DNA from: Poseidonocella sp. HB161398
GTDB lineage: Bacteria; Pseudomonadota; Alphaproteobacteria; Rhodobacterales; Rhodobacteraceae
Direction of reading: 5' to 3'
NCBI RefSeq assembly: GCF_005870025.1
Contig: NZ_VATA01000005.1
Span: 124,001-188,000, forward strand
Length of the DNA stretch: 64,000 bases
Shown here: positions 19,401 through 26,649 of the stretch, piece after piece
How positions within the stretch are numbered: the stretch's first letter is position 1
How the letters are laid out: each line of letters opens with the position of its first letter
Made by a program: the position numbers and the translations under genes
Notes under the pieces: model-generated
What the model was told of the DNA's origin: nothing
Seen by the model: the letters and a program-made list of their open reading frames with translations, nothing else
Database searches by the model: none

Positions 19401-20096
19401 CGTGGCTTCGGCATCGGCCGCAATCGTGCTGTCCTCGATCCCGAGATTGACGTCCTGCGCGCCGCTGCCATTGCCGCTGGGATAATCCTCCTGGCCGTCG
19501 CCGCCGGGCTCTTCGCGCTGGTTCAGCACCAGCGCGCCGCCGCCGCCGGAATGGCTTGCCCCCGCGGCCGCCGTGACGCTCACATTGGCCCGGGTCAGCG
19601 TGATGTCCTGCGCCCCGGCCTGGCTTGCATTGCCGTTGGCGTTTTGCTCGCTCGGGGTGATGCCATGCAGGGCACGGCTTTCGACATAGACGCCGAACAG
19701 ACCGGCATCGACCTGGGACGCCCCGACGGACAGCGTGACATCGGTATCGCTCAGCTCCGCCGTCACCCCCTCCATTTGAACTTCGCCGTAGCGGTCCTGG
19801 TGGTTGTAGAGCCCCAGCGCGCTGAACCCGAAATCGTCGGTGACCGTCAACGCCAGCCCGTCCCCCGCCGAGAGCGCGGCGCTGGAGGTCGAAAGCGTCA
19901 GGCTGCGCGCGTTCCAGCCCTCGACATTCTGGTAGAGCGCGCTCCAGATCCCCATCGACGCCGAGGACGTGACGGAGCGGCTGAACGTCTTGTTTGCATC
20001 GGTATAGTCGGCAGGCGCCTGGTAGACATCTGCGGCTGCGGTGCCGGCGAGAGTGGACAGGACGGCGAGAGGCGCAATCAGCGGGAATTGAGACAT
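13434..20096 (-). CDS. giant Gly-rich repeat autotransporter (type V secretion)
   Basis: The 2220-aa protein starts with a Sec signal peptide (about 1-22, ending AAAD). A passenger of some 1900 residues follows, extremely rich in Gly, Ser, Thr and Ala. About 18 copies of a motif of the type (I/L)(V/L)(A/V)QS(I/V)GGGGGxGG are spaced at roughly 60-100 residues, each followed by a GGxGGxG segment and a beta-strand-like stretch ending in a G-A/S-x-G turn. Such repeats predict a long beta-helix. The last 290 residues form the autotransporter barrel and end in LTLSYRF with the terminal Phe needed for outer-membrane assembly. Only the segment CPVFETGSFLAEGSC carries a close Cys pair. The role is probably surface adhesion or aggregation, by family. 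It has its own AT-rich leader and a terminator, so it looks monocistronic. Confidence 0.92.
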   Translation of the reverse strand: MSQFPLIAPLAVLSTLAGTAAADVYQAPADYTDANKTFSRSVTSSASMGIWSALYQNVEGWNARSLTLSTSSAALSAGDGLALTVTDDFGFSALGLYNHQDRYGEVQMEGVTAELSDTDVTLSVGASQVDAGLFGVYVESRALHGITPSEQNANGNASQAGAQDITLTRANVSVTAAAGASHSGGGGALVLNQREEPGGDGQEDYPSGNGSGAQDVNLGIEDSTIAADAEATAGILVRQKGGAGGNGKEGESRVAGGSGGSMGKVALRFTQGDGGPGSTVSTTGGSAPGISVTSQAGTGGNGAYDGGAFSISPDAGAGGTGGTGGNLNLQNSGALSVTTQGDSSVGMSLVSTGGTGGDGGDVDDLSSGHPGAAGAGGNGGSVSFTLLAGLDVGTQGEESHGIVARTTGGQGGGGGGEQTDISDAETPDGGKGGTGGNISIDTRTGTRIATVGASADGILAQSIGGTGGDSSFASGGLGEAHAGAGGEGGASGTITVYTTGEVTTSGLESRGVLAQGIGGLGGNGADASGLITSEGGTGAKGGGVGAINVTQNAAGRITTTGENSQGILAQSIAGGGGAGGRGDYALFGSSGGDGVPATDAGRVDVYNFGSIVTEGESSFAIVAQSVGGGGGIGGTGSGVFASDGGDGGAGGGGGHVTAELNGSYDAGAKVQTSGKLAHGLVLQSVGGGGGAGGNSQDGGVGEALAIGGDGGDGGAGGRATAMLTAIGVTTSGGGANGVVVQSVGGGGGVGGAAIATSGGVAFSEAAAIGGSGGNGGAGHTAEVTLDGGSRVATTGSSAEDIDSHGLLVQSIGGGGGSGGGASAFALAASIPFGSEAGAQSTPTFTIDAAIGGSGGNGGAALASDDSSDSASATVKGGSSVETEGAGSQAVLIQSIGGGGGNGGDSSAAYASVGFGAKRIPGTPAPNNMNFSLAVGGNCSSASGDETCGGGAGGSAAFSLGDADTATSRISTLGNLANAVVVQSIGGGGGNAGVGSTSSSTYFSGAKTQMQMTLGSQGGTGGTGQAARATTQANGLIETAGANSRGLVVQSIGGGGGIASGSGVTLIGGLDKKINTPVTEDRSIDNSIKSDLSLKVGAIGGTGGNAGTVTVDHAGTIVTAGAGSTGILAQSIGGGGGIGGAAGASDAPSDEEAEDFLDIFNEIYDQTVAGSSSALVLAETDGGSTATKGGNLQIGATLMVGGTGGSGGTGGTVDVTQQGTIVTQGDLAYGLKAQSIGGGGGTGGTAVAEADPNTLRSFFKSWTVKADFTLGFTGAGGAGSNGGTVEIGLGSGTIVTGQEGEAGGFGAIGILAQSIGGGGGTGGDNSVLPGGETADEQDPDNDYAPPSLVLGANLTSVSANGSAGNGGSVSLSSADTLSGTQTVLTQGGQAHAVALQSVGGGGGLMARGGSVDVENEDNDINPSARVQMGNQSLSSGNGGAIDTTGLTADTPLALYTTGTGSFGLLAQSIGGGGGLLSASNGHILTALHLGGSGGGDGGTVDVALPEGSTIATTGKAGHGIVAQSVGGGGGIVTTYFAKADKVSDILDQYGYSSGGGEGMGKAVTVTTAADISVAGDGAFGILAQSVGGGGGIAAYRNGSLFLGTTGTAGGETGSGGIVTVTTTGDIAATGTSSAGIVAQSAGPTGTGNVLVTVGSADDPASVTGGAGEDGVGILVLDGSSTNVLTVNAGSSVTALSGQAIRQTGGGVLNVTNQGSIAGSASLGGGTITGNPATSAAAVAPAAAAGTLTNAGTLVALPGSPTVIDGHLVQTGSGILAPVVDFAAGQAGSFAITGDATLDGTVVPRLAGIIPQMAVPVLSVEGSTTGTLQAGGTALFDFSLEPQDGVQMLSVAGRDFDRAEFGLSGSSAAAARELETLFDQGDTGYSAFFAELDQTAAADAAAFGTAMSELGPRSAMTLLSQRAAEATDIADAAMSCPVFETGSFLAEGSCVYGRFTASRTDRDAAADAGSADFDDHGLQLGGQTEISPDLFLGGVIGYRDTSMDGSDGVSAEGHAVSAALTLKYQTGPWLFAGAVFGSRAEDDLSRRAALGSFGGTGEGTADSSSWGMRLRAAYTVGSEAGYLRPSLTLDGLRAETGSFSEDGLGALGLDYDKSTYKTAILTPAVEIGARSELRQGMILRSYVSGGVALRSNDDWSGEAHLQGAPGGSGIDAELPLDDAAFRLRAGVQLFDSGRMDLRAEYGGSFGSETVTHAGSLTLSYRF

Positions 20097-20215
20097 GAAG
20101 AGTGTAAGTCTTTCAGACTGAATGGAATATGGAAATTCAAGGCAAGGTTGGATGATTTGTAAAATAGTTAATTTAATATTAATCTATAAAGCAACAACTT
20201 CCTGCTGCGTCACTT
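20097..20215 (-). promoter_or_regulatory. AT-rich leader and promoter region of the autotransporter gene
   Basis: The 120 bases upstream of the autotransporter start are the most AT-rich in the region (TAATTTAATATTAAT near 20170-20184). A small hairpin AGTCT-TTC-AGACT lies a few bases from the start codon, and no strong Shine-Dalgarno sequence is visible. The contrast with the flanking GC-rich DNA marks a promoter, and the weak ribosome site suggests control at translation. Confidence 0.45.
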
Positions 20216-21382
20216 TCTGCCCCGGCGGCAGGAATGCCGTCCCGCGCGCCACGGCGCCGGGGCAGGGATGGGCGGCGCTGCCCGGGCCGGCCATGCCTGC
20301 CGCTCCGGAGCGAGGCCTCATGGACATTCCGCGGCCGGCAGAGCCCGCGCCCCGGGTTGCGGGCAGGCCGGCAGTGCGGGCCCGTCCCGGACCTTTGGCC
20401 GCCCATGGCGATCAAGGCAAGAAGGCTGCGCGAGGCTGCGCTGCCCGGAAGACAGCCGTGCCGCTGCCTGCCGGAGGGGCCTCGTCCCGTCGTTCGCCGG
20501 ATCGGCAGAGAACGGCGGGCTGCGCCGGTGCGGGCGGCCGGACCCGGGCTCCGGCGGCACGAGCGAGCTCGCCCCGGGACGGCAATGGCCATGCAGCCAT
20601 GGCGGTGCTCCTGTCGCGGCGGGACGAATTGTCGGCGCAGCTCGCAGCTCGCCTTGCCGCTGGACGTGTGGAAAACCGCGATGGTCCTGGCGTCGGGCGG
20701 CCTGACCGGCCCCCGCTTGCGGCCGCATCCCGGGTCGAGCCTCCGCGAAGGCCGGATGCGGTGGAGGCAGCCTTCAGGGCAGCTCCGCGGCACGGGGCCG
20801 GGCGGTCTCGTGCGGCCGGTGTCTTCGGGCGCGGCCCCGACCCCGCGATGGCACCGGCCACCCGGACGGGATGGTCCTTGCCGATGCAGTCGCCGGGCAT
20901 GTCCGGATCGAGCCGCCTGCTGCCGCTCCGCAGTCCGGCAGGGGGCCAATAGTGGATTCGTGTCCGTCGTCACGGAGGAACGGGGTCCGGGTTTGGCCGG
21001 GACTGCCCCCGGATTTGAGCAGGTCCCGCCGCCTTCAGGACCATTTCCCCGGGCTTTCGGACAGCTCCTTGGCCGAGCACATCTTGCAGCATCCGGCCAG
21101 GCGAAACATGTCTGGCGCGGCCTTCCCCGCATTGCCGGAAGCATCGCGGCGTCACGGCCATCTCCGGCGGTTCCGGAGGGCCCGGCGCTCTGGAGGGCAG
21201 CTGCCGCCATGCAGCCTCTTGGCGCCGCGGGCGCGGGACAGCGATGACCGGCCGCGGTTTCCGCCTCGCGGCACGGCGACCATTCTCCGGGGGGCCGGGC
21301 TCCGCCCGCTCCGGCAGGATGCCCATGCCGTCCCGGCAGGGCCGCAGCGCCCGGGAACTCTCCGGCATCCGCGGCCCGGGCG
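20216..21382. other. 1.2-kb gene-free stretch
   Basis: No frame on either strand shows domain-like sequence, start signals or the codon bias of neighbouring genes. Its GC content is as high as coding DNA. It resembles the other gene-sized empty stretches in this window, some of which hold eroded transposases, but no transposase motif could be recognised here. Confidence 0.4.
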
Positions 21383-21405
21383 CCCGTGCCGGAGGCCGGC
21401 GCGGG
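21383..21405 (-). terminator. hairpin after rcnB-like gene
   Basis: Arms CCCGTGCCGG and CCGGCGCGGG (one G-U pair) with a 3-base loop lie six bases beyond the stop of the small RcnB-like gene. They fit the end of the three-gene minus-strand group 24554-21411. Confidence 0.55.
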
Positions 21406-21410
21406 TCCGG

Positions 21411-21770
21411 CTAGCGCATGAGGTCGGTGACGATGCCGATGGCCTCCAGCACGACCGCCGTGTCGCGGGCCACCCTGTAGACCTCGCCGTCATAGCGGGC
21501 ATAGCCCTCTCCCGGTGCCAGCGGCGGAAGGCGCCACTTGCCGTAATCGGTGATCCAGACCAGGCCCCCGGGAAGGACCTCGCCGCGGCGGTAGATCTTC
21601 TTGAGCTGGCCCGGCGGCAGCCCCGCGGGCTTCTTGGCCAGTCCCGGCGGCGTCCCCGCGGACGCGCCCGGCGGCAGGGTCTGCACCTTGTCCGGCTTCT
21701 TGCTGTCCGCCGCCGCCGGCAGGGCCAGCGACAGCGCCAGGAAAAGCATCGCGGCATGATCGGTCTTCAT
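21411..21770 (-). CDS. RcnB-like small exported protein
   Basis: A 119-aa protein with a signal peptide (MKTDHAAMLFLALSLALPAAA), then a Lys/Pro/Gly-rich linker and a C-terminal block RRGEVLPGG, GKWRLPPLAPGEGYARYDGE and YRVARDTAVVLEAIG. The pattern of a short beta segment, PPL.PG, and a hydrophobic tail is that of the RcnB family. Members are small periplasmic proteins. In E. coli RcnB helps nickel/cobalt homeostasis, but most homologues have no proven role. The start is set by GAGGAGG six bases upstream. It follows the DUF3604 gene by 80 bases and likely shares its transcript. Confidence 0.72.
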   Translation of the reverse strand: MKTDHAAMLFLALSLALPAAADSKKPDKVQTLPPGASAGTPPGLAKKPAGLPPGQLKKIYRRGEVLPGGLVWITDYGKWRLPPLAPGEGYARYDGEVYRVARDTAVVLEAIGIVTDLMR

Positions 21771-21850
21771 GGTCGTCCTCCTCAGAGTCTCCGGCCTCCG
21801 CCGCAAGCGGTCCGGGACACCCGCAGGGTGCCCCTGCGCGCGGCGGTGCC

Positions 21851-23773
21851 TCAGCCCGGCATGTACCAGATCGGCGAGGTATAGGCGCGCTCCTGCTGCT
21901 CCGGCGGCACGTAATCCGGCAGCGGCACGCCGAAGAAGGCCGCGTCATGGGTTGTCCAGCGCGGCGTCGGGATCTCCAGCACCCGGACGTAGTAGAAGGC
22001 GCGCTGCGCCGGATCGAAGGCCGGATCCTCCCAGAACGCCTGAAGGAAGGGCGCGCCGATGCTGTTGGAATAGGTCGCGGCGGCGATGTCGACCGTGCTG
22101 CCGACGCCGCCCGCGCAGGCGCCGCCCTCGATCGCGCGGGCATCCGAACAGGCGATGTCATGGATGCTTTCATGCAGGGCGCCGGTGGCGTCCAGCCAGC
22201 CCTTGACCACCTGCACCCGGTCGAGATTGGCGCCGTCCGGATCGCGCAGCACCTTGACCAGCAGCTGCGGCGGACCGGCTTCGGACCCGCCATGGAGGTC
22301 GCCGCCCATCGGCACGCCGGCGGCATAGCCATGGGCCGCGAAATCCGAGCGGTCGAGATCCGCCGGTTCGAACTCCGTCCCGGCAAAGACCCGGATGCGG
22401 ATGCGCGGACCGGTCGTGGCATAGACCTCCTTGCGCTTCAGCGCGTCCCAGATCGCCGCCCGGCTGTTCTCCCGCGCCCAGACGGCGGTCATGCCGGAGG
22501 CGAGCCCCATGCCGTGCACCTGGTCGTCAGAGGGGTCGTCCGGCGTCATCCGGCCGGTGATCGCCTCCTCGAAGCGCACCGGATCGGCGGTCGGCTCCAC
22601 CATCGGCGCCTTGCCGAAGAAATTCGACTCCTCCGCGGTCGAGAGCCCGGTATGGGAGTCGGTCGAGCCGATCATGCCGAACTTGAACGGGTTCGCCCCC
22701 AGTGCCGCCTCGTAGGCCAGCCCGCGCTTCAGCGCCTCGCGGGCATATTCGCGCGGCAGCATCTCCGGCGCCTTCGGCTCCAGCCCGAAGCTGCCCCGGT
22801 CCCAGGTGCCGTAATCGGCGAAGGGATCCTCCGGCGACAGGGAGGGATGCGCCTCGCCGTCGCCCTTGATCTGGGTGACCTCGTAGACCGGTTCCCAGCG
22901 CATCCGCCGCTCGGCGTAATCCGCGTCGATCGGCGCCCGCCCGGTCAGGGTCACGTCGTCGAACATCAGCCCGTTCGAGAGGTTGCCGTTATGCGGGATC
23001 GCCAGCAGCCGCCCGCCGGTCGCCTCCTCGTAGCCCTCCATCCAGGCCCAGAGATCCTCCGGATCCTCGCTGTCATAGGCGGAGAAGGGAACGACGCGGT
23101 CCGCCTCGGCCTTGCCGTCCCGGAAGATGACATTGCGGTGCAGGTTGTTTCCCGAGGGTCCGGACGTCCATTCATAGCCGATCAGCGCGGTGAAGCTGCC
23201 CGGCGCATTGTGGCGCTCGGCCGCATCGGTCATCCGCTGCCACATCGTGGTGGCCAGGGGGGTGTCCTTCAGCGGATCGCCCGCCCTGTCCTCGCTGACG
23301 AAGGCCGCGGCCCAGTAGAGATAGGCCTCGGCCATCGCCTTGCCGTCGCGCGGCGCGAAGACCCGGCTCAGCCCCTCGGCCCAGGCATTGCCCTGCAGCA
23401 GCGTGCCGGCCTCGTCGAGCGCGATGTAGAGCCCGAGATTCTCCGCATGATCGGCCACCACCAGGAAATCCAGCGGCCGCGCCAGCCGGGCCGGGATGCC
23501 GTTCGAGGAGAGCACCGTCTCGCCCTTGGCGAAGCGGTAGGCGTCGTCGGGCGTGGTGGTGGCGCCCACCAGCCCGGCATCCGCGGAATAGGCGGTGTGC
23601 AGATGGGTGTCGCCGAACAGCACCTGGTCGGGATAGTCCCGCTGCAGGTAGGGCGAGTACTGCACGTCCGGTTCCGGCGCCATCCCCACCAGCTCCTGGG
23701 CGGCCGCGGGCGGTCCCGCCAGCAATGCCGAGGCCGCGCAGGCCCCGGCCGCGAATGTCCTGAAGGTCGTCAT
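21851..23773 (-). CDS. DUF3604 exported protein, copy 1
   Basis: The 640-aa protein has a signal peptide (about 1-25, AAAQE) and is a full-length DUF3604 protein. It carries FGDTHLHTAYSADA (Asp55, His57, His59), VVADHAEN (Asp108-His109), NLHRNVIFRD, IPHNGNLSNG and GSTDSHTG. The His/Asp pattern resembles the metal site of PHP-type phosphoesterases, so a metal-dependent periplasmic hydrolase is likely. The substrate is unknown. It lies 28 bases downstream of an outer-membrane barrel gene and upstream of an RcnB-like gene. Its ribosome site is GGAGGGGGG. A paralogue of similar length lies at 36019-37986 on the other strand. Confidence 0.88.
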   Translation of the reverse strand: MTTFRTFAAGACAASALLAGPPAAAQELVGMAPEPDVQYSPYLQRDYPDQVLFGDTHLHTAYSADAGLVGATTTPDDAYRFAKGETVLSSNGIPARLARPLDFLVVADHAENLGLYIALDEAGTLLQGNAWAEGLSRVFAPRDGKAMAEAYLYWAAAFVSEDRAGDPLKDTPLATTMWQRMTDAAERHNAPGSFTALIGYEWTSGPSGNNLHRNVIFRDGKAEADRVVPFSAYDSEDPEDLWAWMEGYEEATGGRLLAIPHNGNLSNGLMFDDVTLTGRAPIDADYAERRMRWEPVYEVTQIKGDGEAHPSLSPEDPFADYGTWDRGSFGLEPKAPEMLPREYAREALKRGLAYEAALGANPFKFGMIGSTDSHTGLSTAEESNFFGKAPMVEPTADPVRFEEAITGRMTPDDPSDDQVHGMGLASGMTAVWARENSRAAIWDALKRKEVYATTGPRIRIRVFAGTEFEPADLDRSDFAAHGYAAGVPMGGDLHGGSEAGPPQLLVKVLRDPDGANLDRVQVVKGWLDATGALHESIHDIACSDARAIEGGACAGGVGSTVDIAAATYSNSIGAPFLQAFWEDPAFDPAQRAFYYVRVLEIPTPRWTTHDAAFFGVPLPDYVPPEQQERAYTSPIWYMPG

Positions 23774-23801
23774 GGTTCCCCCCTCCGCAGGCGCCGCGGT
23801 T

Positions 23802-24554
23802 CTAGAACTTGAAGGTCAGGCCGAGGATCGGCCCGGACTGGGTGACGTCGTAGACCGTGCCGCCTTCCTCGTAGTCGATGTAGAGATGGCGCCAGCCGGC
23901 CGAGAGCGCGGCCAGCTCGCTGAAGGCCCAGTTCACCCCGGCGGTCACCGTCCATTCCAGATCGGCCCCCGCGCCGAAGCCGCCGATATCGGCGGAGCCG
24001 AAGGCCGTCCATTTCCCCCCCAGCGCATAGCGCCCGGCGATCCCGATGATCAGGTCGGTCCAGTCGTCATCGGTGTCCTTGCGGTAGGTGGCTGCCGCAG
24101 TTCGGACCTTGTAGTCGTTCTCGAGGCTCCAGTAGCGGAAGCCGCCATAGACATCGAGATTGTAGCCCGGCGCCGCGGCGACCGTCCGGCCGGCCGCCAG
24201 GGCCAGGTTGGCGGTGCGGCTCTCGATCTCGACGCTCTGCACGGTCGGGCCGTTGACGGTCTCCTTCGAGGTCGTCTTCACGGCCGAGCTGTCGAGATAG
24301 AAGACCCAGGGCCCGTTGCGCGCGCTGGCGAAGAGGAACAGGCCGTAATCCAGATCCTCCCAGATGTCGCCGAAGGACAGGTCCACGGGCTGGGCCGGAA
24401 AGCCCGGTATGGTTCCGAGATCGCCGTCGATCCCGGACATCCAGACATAGGGCGTGACGGTGAATTCCCAGTCTCCGGCCGCGGGCATGGCGCCCGGCAG
24501 CTGGACGAGCAGTGCCGCGCAGGCGGAGCACAGGCCTTTCCCGAGGGCAGTCAT
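23802..24554 (-). CDS. outer-membrane beta-barrel protein
   Basis: The 250-aa product has a signal peptide (about 1-27) and alternating hydrophobic/polar strands with many aromatic residues (WEFTVTPYVWMSG, LNVDVYGG-type strands, SAGWRHLYIDYEEGG). It ends LGLTFKF with a C-terminal Phe, as in barrel proteins. It resembles OmpA-barrel or porin-like proteins of about 230-250 residues. Being first in a group with the DUF3604 and RcnB-like genes, it may pass a substrate or anchor the complex at the outer membrane. Start: GAGGAGACGC ribosome site. Confidence 0.8.
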   Translation of the reverse strand: MTALGKGLCSACAALLVQLPGAMPAAGDWEFTVTPYVWMSGIDGDLGTIPGFPAQPVDLSFGDIWEDLDYGLFLFASARNGPWVFYLDSSAVKTTSKETVNGPTVQSVEIESRTANLALAAGRTVAAAPGYNLDVYGGFRYWSLENDYKVRTAAATYRKDTDDDWTDLIIGIAGRYALGGKWTAFGSADIGGFGAGADLEWTVTAGVNWAFSELAALSAGWRHLYIDYEEGGTVYDVTQSGPILGLTFKF

Positions 24555-24797
24555 GTTGCGTCTCCTCTTTTTTTGCGGAGGGGATCGCCGGAGGACCTGC
24601 CTGTTCCGCCGCGTTCGGGGGCGGGGAACGGGACCTGCGCCGGATCCGCTCCGGGGAAGCGCCGCCGACCGATGCGGCCGCCCGGCCCCGGCCCGAAGGC
24701 CGCGGCCCGGCCGGAGGTCGGGCCCGGCGCTGCCACGATGCTGTACGGAAAACGGGAACCGAGATCACAAGGCTACATTGGTGCAAACGTATATTGA

Positions 24798-24809
24798 GAT
24801 ATGAATATC
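24798..24809. promoter_or_regulatory. palindrome upstream of the OMP/DUF3604 group
   Basis: GATATGAATATC is a palindrome (GATAT-NN-ATATC) in a short AT-rich island (24770-24830) between the DUF4239-like gene and the outer-membrane protein gene. It is the likeliest promoter region for the leftward three-gene group, about 240 bases from its start codon. The regulator is unknown. Confidence 0.35.
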
Positions 24810-24833
24810 ATGTCATTGACGTGGATCATGGAA

Positions 24834-24876
24834 CTCCGGGGCCGTGGCCCGCGCCGTCCGGGTCACGGCCCCGGAG
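24834..24876 (-). terminator. hairpin at the end of the DUF4239-like gene
   Basis: A perfect 13-bp stem, CTCCGGGGCCGTG (24834-24846) and CACGGCCCCGGAG (24864-24876), overlaps the stop codon of the DUF4239-like gene. It would end that transcript before the AT-rich promoter region of the next leftward group. Confidence 0.65.
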
Positions 24877-25669
24877 AGGTCTCCATCTCCGCGATCAGGT
24901 CGGAAAGGCTGTCCTGGCGCAGCTGGATCAGGCCGCGGGACGAATTGTCGAAATCGGCGATCAGGACGATCAGCCCCGCCAGCACCGCTGCGAAGACGCT
25001 CATCCGGCCGGGCCGGAGCGACCCGGCCGCCGCCTCGTTCTGCGAGGCGAGGCCGATGCCCAGGGCGGCCAGCAAGACCGTGAAGGCCAGCGCGACGGGC
25101 GACATGCGGTCGAAGCCCGCGGCCATCCGCAGGGCATGGGCGTCGATGACGTCGTTCATGGCCTGCACCACCAGCATCTGCACATGTCCCGGAACCTCGC
25201 CGGACACCGCCTGCAGCGTGGCGGGCCAGAGCCTGGCCTGTTCGGCCAGCGAGGCCGCGATTTCCTCCAGGGCGAGGTCCATGTCGTTGCGCGCCGCGTC
25301 CGACATCACCCGGGTCCGGGCATAGGCCAGCAGCCGGTCCTTCAGGTCGCTGCGGCCGGGCTCGGGCAGGAGGTCGGCCCGCAGGAACGCGGTGCCGATG
25401 ACGTTGGCCTCGTGGACCAGCGCCGCCTTCCGCGCGTCGATCCGGGTCAGGCAGAAGGAATAGGTGAAGGCCAGCACGAGGCCCAGCAGCGCGAGCAGCG
25501 CCCCGACCTCCAGATCGCCCTTGGCGGGCCTGGCGCCGGCCGCTTGCCGCCCGGCGCGGCGCGCGACACGCCGTCCGTTCCAGGCGCCGAGCGCCATGGC
25601 GGCCAGCAGGATGGACAGGATGGACAGGGCGAAGACCCAGAGCGGGAGCCCGTAAATCCAGAAGATCAT
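24863..25669 (-). CDS. DUF4239-like (bestrophin-like) membrane protein
   Basis: A 268-aa protein with two N-terminal helices (MIFWIYGLPLWVFALSILSI; ALLALLGLVLAFTYSF), a soluble middle segment with EANVIGTAFLRADLLPE, and two C-terminal helices (VALAFTVLLAALGIGL; AVLAGLIVLIADFDN) ending in SSRGLIQLRQDSLSDL. This is the shape and key sequence of the DUF4239/bestrophin-like family, whose function is not established; an anion channel is one suggestion. The start at 25669 gives the usual hydrophobic N-terminus and is preceded by GGAGGG about 10 bases away. Confidence 0.78.
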   Translation of the reverse strand: MIFWIYGLPLWVFALSILSILLAAMALGAWNGRRVARRAGRQAAGARPAKGDLEVGALLALLGLVLAFTYSFCLTRIDARKAALVHEANVIGTAFLRADLLPEPGRSDLKDRLLAYARTRVMSDAARNDMDLALEEIAASLAEQARLWPATLQAVSGEVPGHVQMLVVQAMNDVIDAHALRMAAGFDRMSPVALAFTVLLAALGIGLASQNEAAAGSLRPGRMSVFAAVLAGLIVLIADFDNSSRGLIQLRQDSLSDLIAEMETSPGP

Positions 25670-26640
25670 GGCCTTGGCCCTCCGGCACGGGGGGCGCGAC
25701 AGGCGGCTCTGGCGCTCCCCGGTTGCGATGTGGCGCATCGCCGACCCGCGATGCAGGGAAGTCCGGTCTTCCGTCCGCGGCCGGTGCTCTGCGCGGCCCG
25801 TCCGGCTGTCCCGTCCGGCTGCGGCCCCCGGCGCGGCATGGTCCCGCGCGCCGCCGGTCCGCCTGGCATGAATGGCGCCATCTTTCGGTACCGCCCGCCT
25901 TGATCGCGGTCAACTCAGGGTTGCGTTTCCGGAAGCGGGATGGCGGTCATGCCTCGCAGCCCGGCCGCACCGCCCGCCGATTGCCGGGAACCGGGGGCGC
26001 TCCGGGATGGATCGCGGAGGGCGAAGACGATGCTCGACCGGATCCCGCCCGTCTGGCTGGCCGCAATCGCGGGCAGCTCCGCCGCTCCCGGCGCGGACTG
26101 CCTTGCCCGCCATGCTCTCGCGGACCGGGCTGGAAGAGCTCGGCCGCGGGTCCTGCCCGCCGGTCGCGATGGTCGCCGGGACCCCAAGACGGCCCCCGGT
26201 GCCGCCACCCCGGTCCCTGCCGGTGGCTGGACCCAGGGCAGGGGGGCCGCGGCGCAGGCGGACAACGCCGTCAGGAAGATCGCCCGTCCCGTCAATGGCA
26301 CGCGCCATGTCCGAGCGATGGCCTGCGTGACCGACGCGCCCATGGCGCGGAAGGTCCCGGCCTCCGACGGCCCCCAACTCCCGCTCGTGACCTCCGGCCG
26401 CGACCATGGCGCGACCGGTCAGCTCTCGACCCGGCAGGACGATTTCGCCACGCGCGGAAACGCGGCTGTCCCGGCGCGCAGGCCGGGGGCGCGGGCCTGC
26501 GCCGTTCCCCGCGCGCTCCCTCATGCCGTGGCTCCCGGGCAGATTGCGCGAAGGGCCGAGCATCCGGCATGGGCGGCGGTCATTCAGCTTTGCGTGGCGC
26601 GTCGGTTCGCGGGCTCCTGGTCCAGGGCGGAAGCTCGGGC
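25670..26640. other. 1-kb gene-free stretch upstream of an IS5 remnant
   Basis: No supported gene. A minus-strand frame around 25915-26343 begins with a lipoprotein-like segment but then turns into Arg/Ala/Pro-rich sequence without character. The right part may belong to the decayed transposase that becomes recognisable from about 26650. Confidence 0.4.
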
Positions 26641-26649
26641 CCGCGCGAG

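Noticed and set aside
13900-19500. Short regularly spaced repeats that could be mistaken for a CRISPR array or satellite.
   Set aside because: The period is irregular and in frame with the autotransporter reading. The repeats encode QS(I/V)GGGGG motifs and spacers are also coding.
20179-21210. A 343-residue minus-strand open frame upstream of the autotransporter.
   Set aside because: It has no motif, no signal peptide and no ribosome site, its composition is that of random GC-rich DNA, and it runs through the AT-rich promoter region.
25915-26343. A minus-strand frame whose start resembles a lipoprotein leader (LTALSACAAAP).
   Set aside because: After the first 40 residues the sequence is featureless Arg/Ala/Pro. 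There is no good ribosome site, and it lies in a stretch adjoining decayed mobile DNA.
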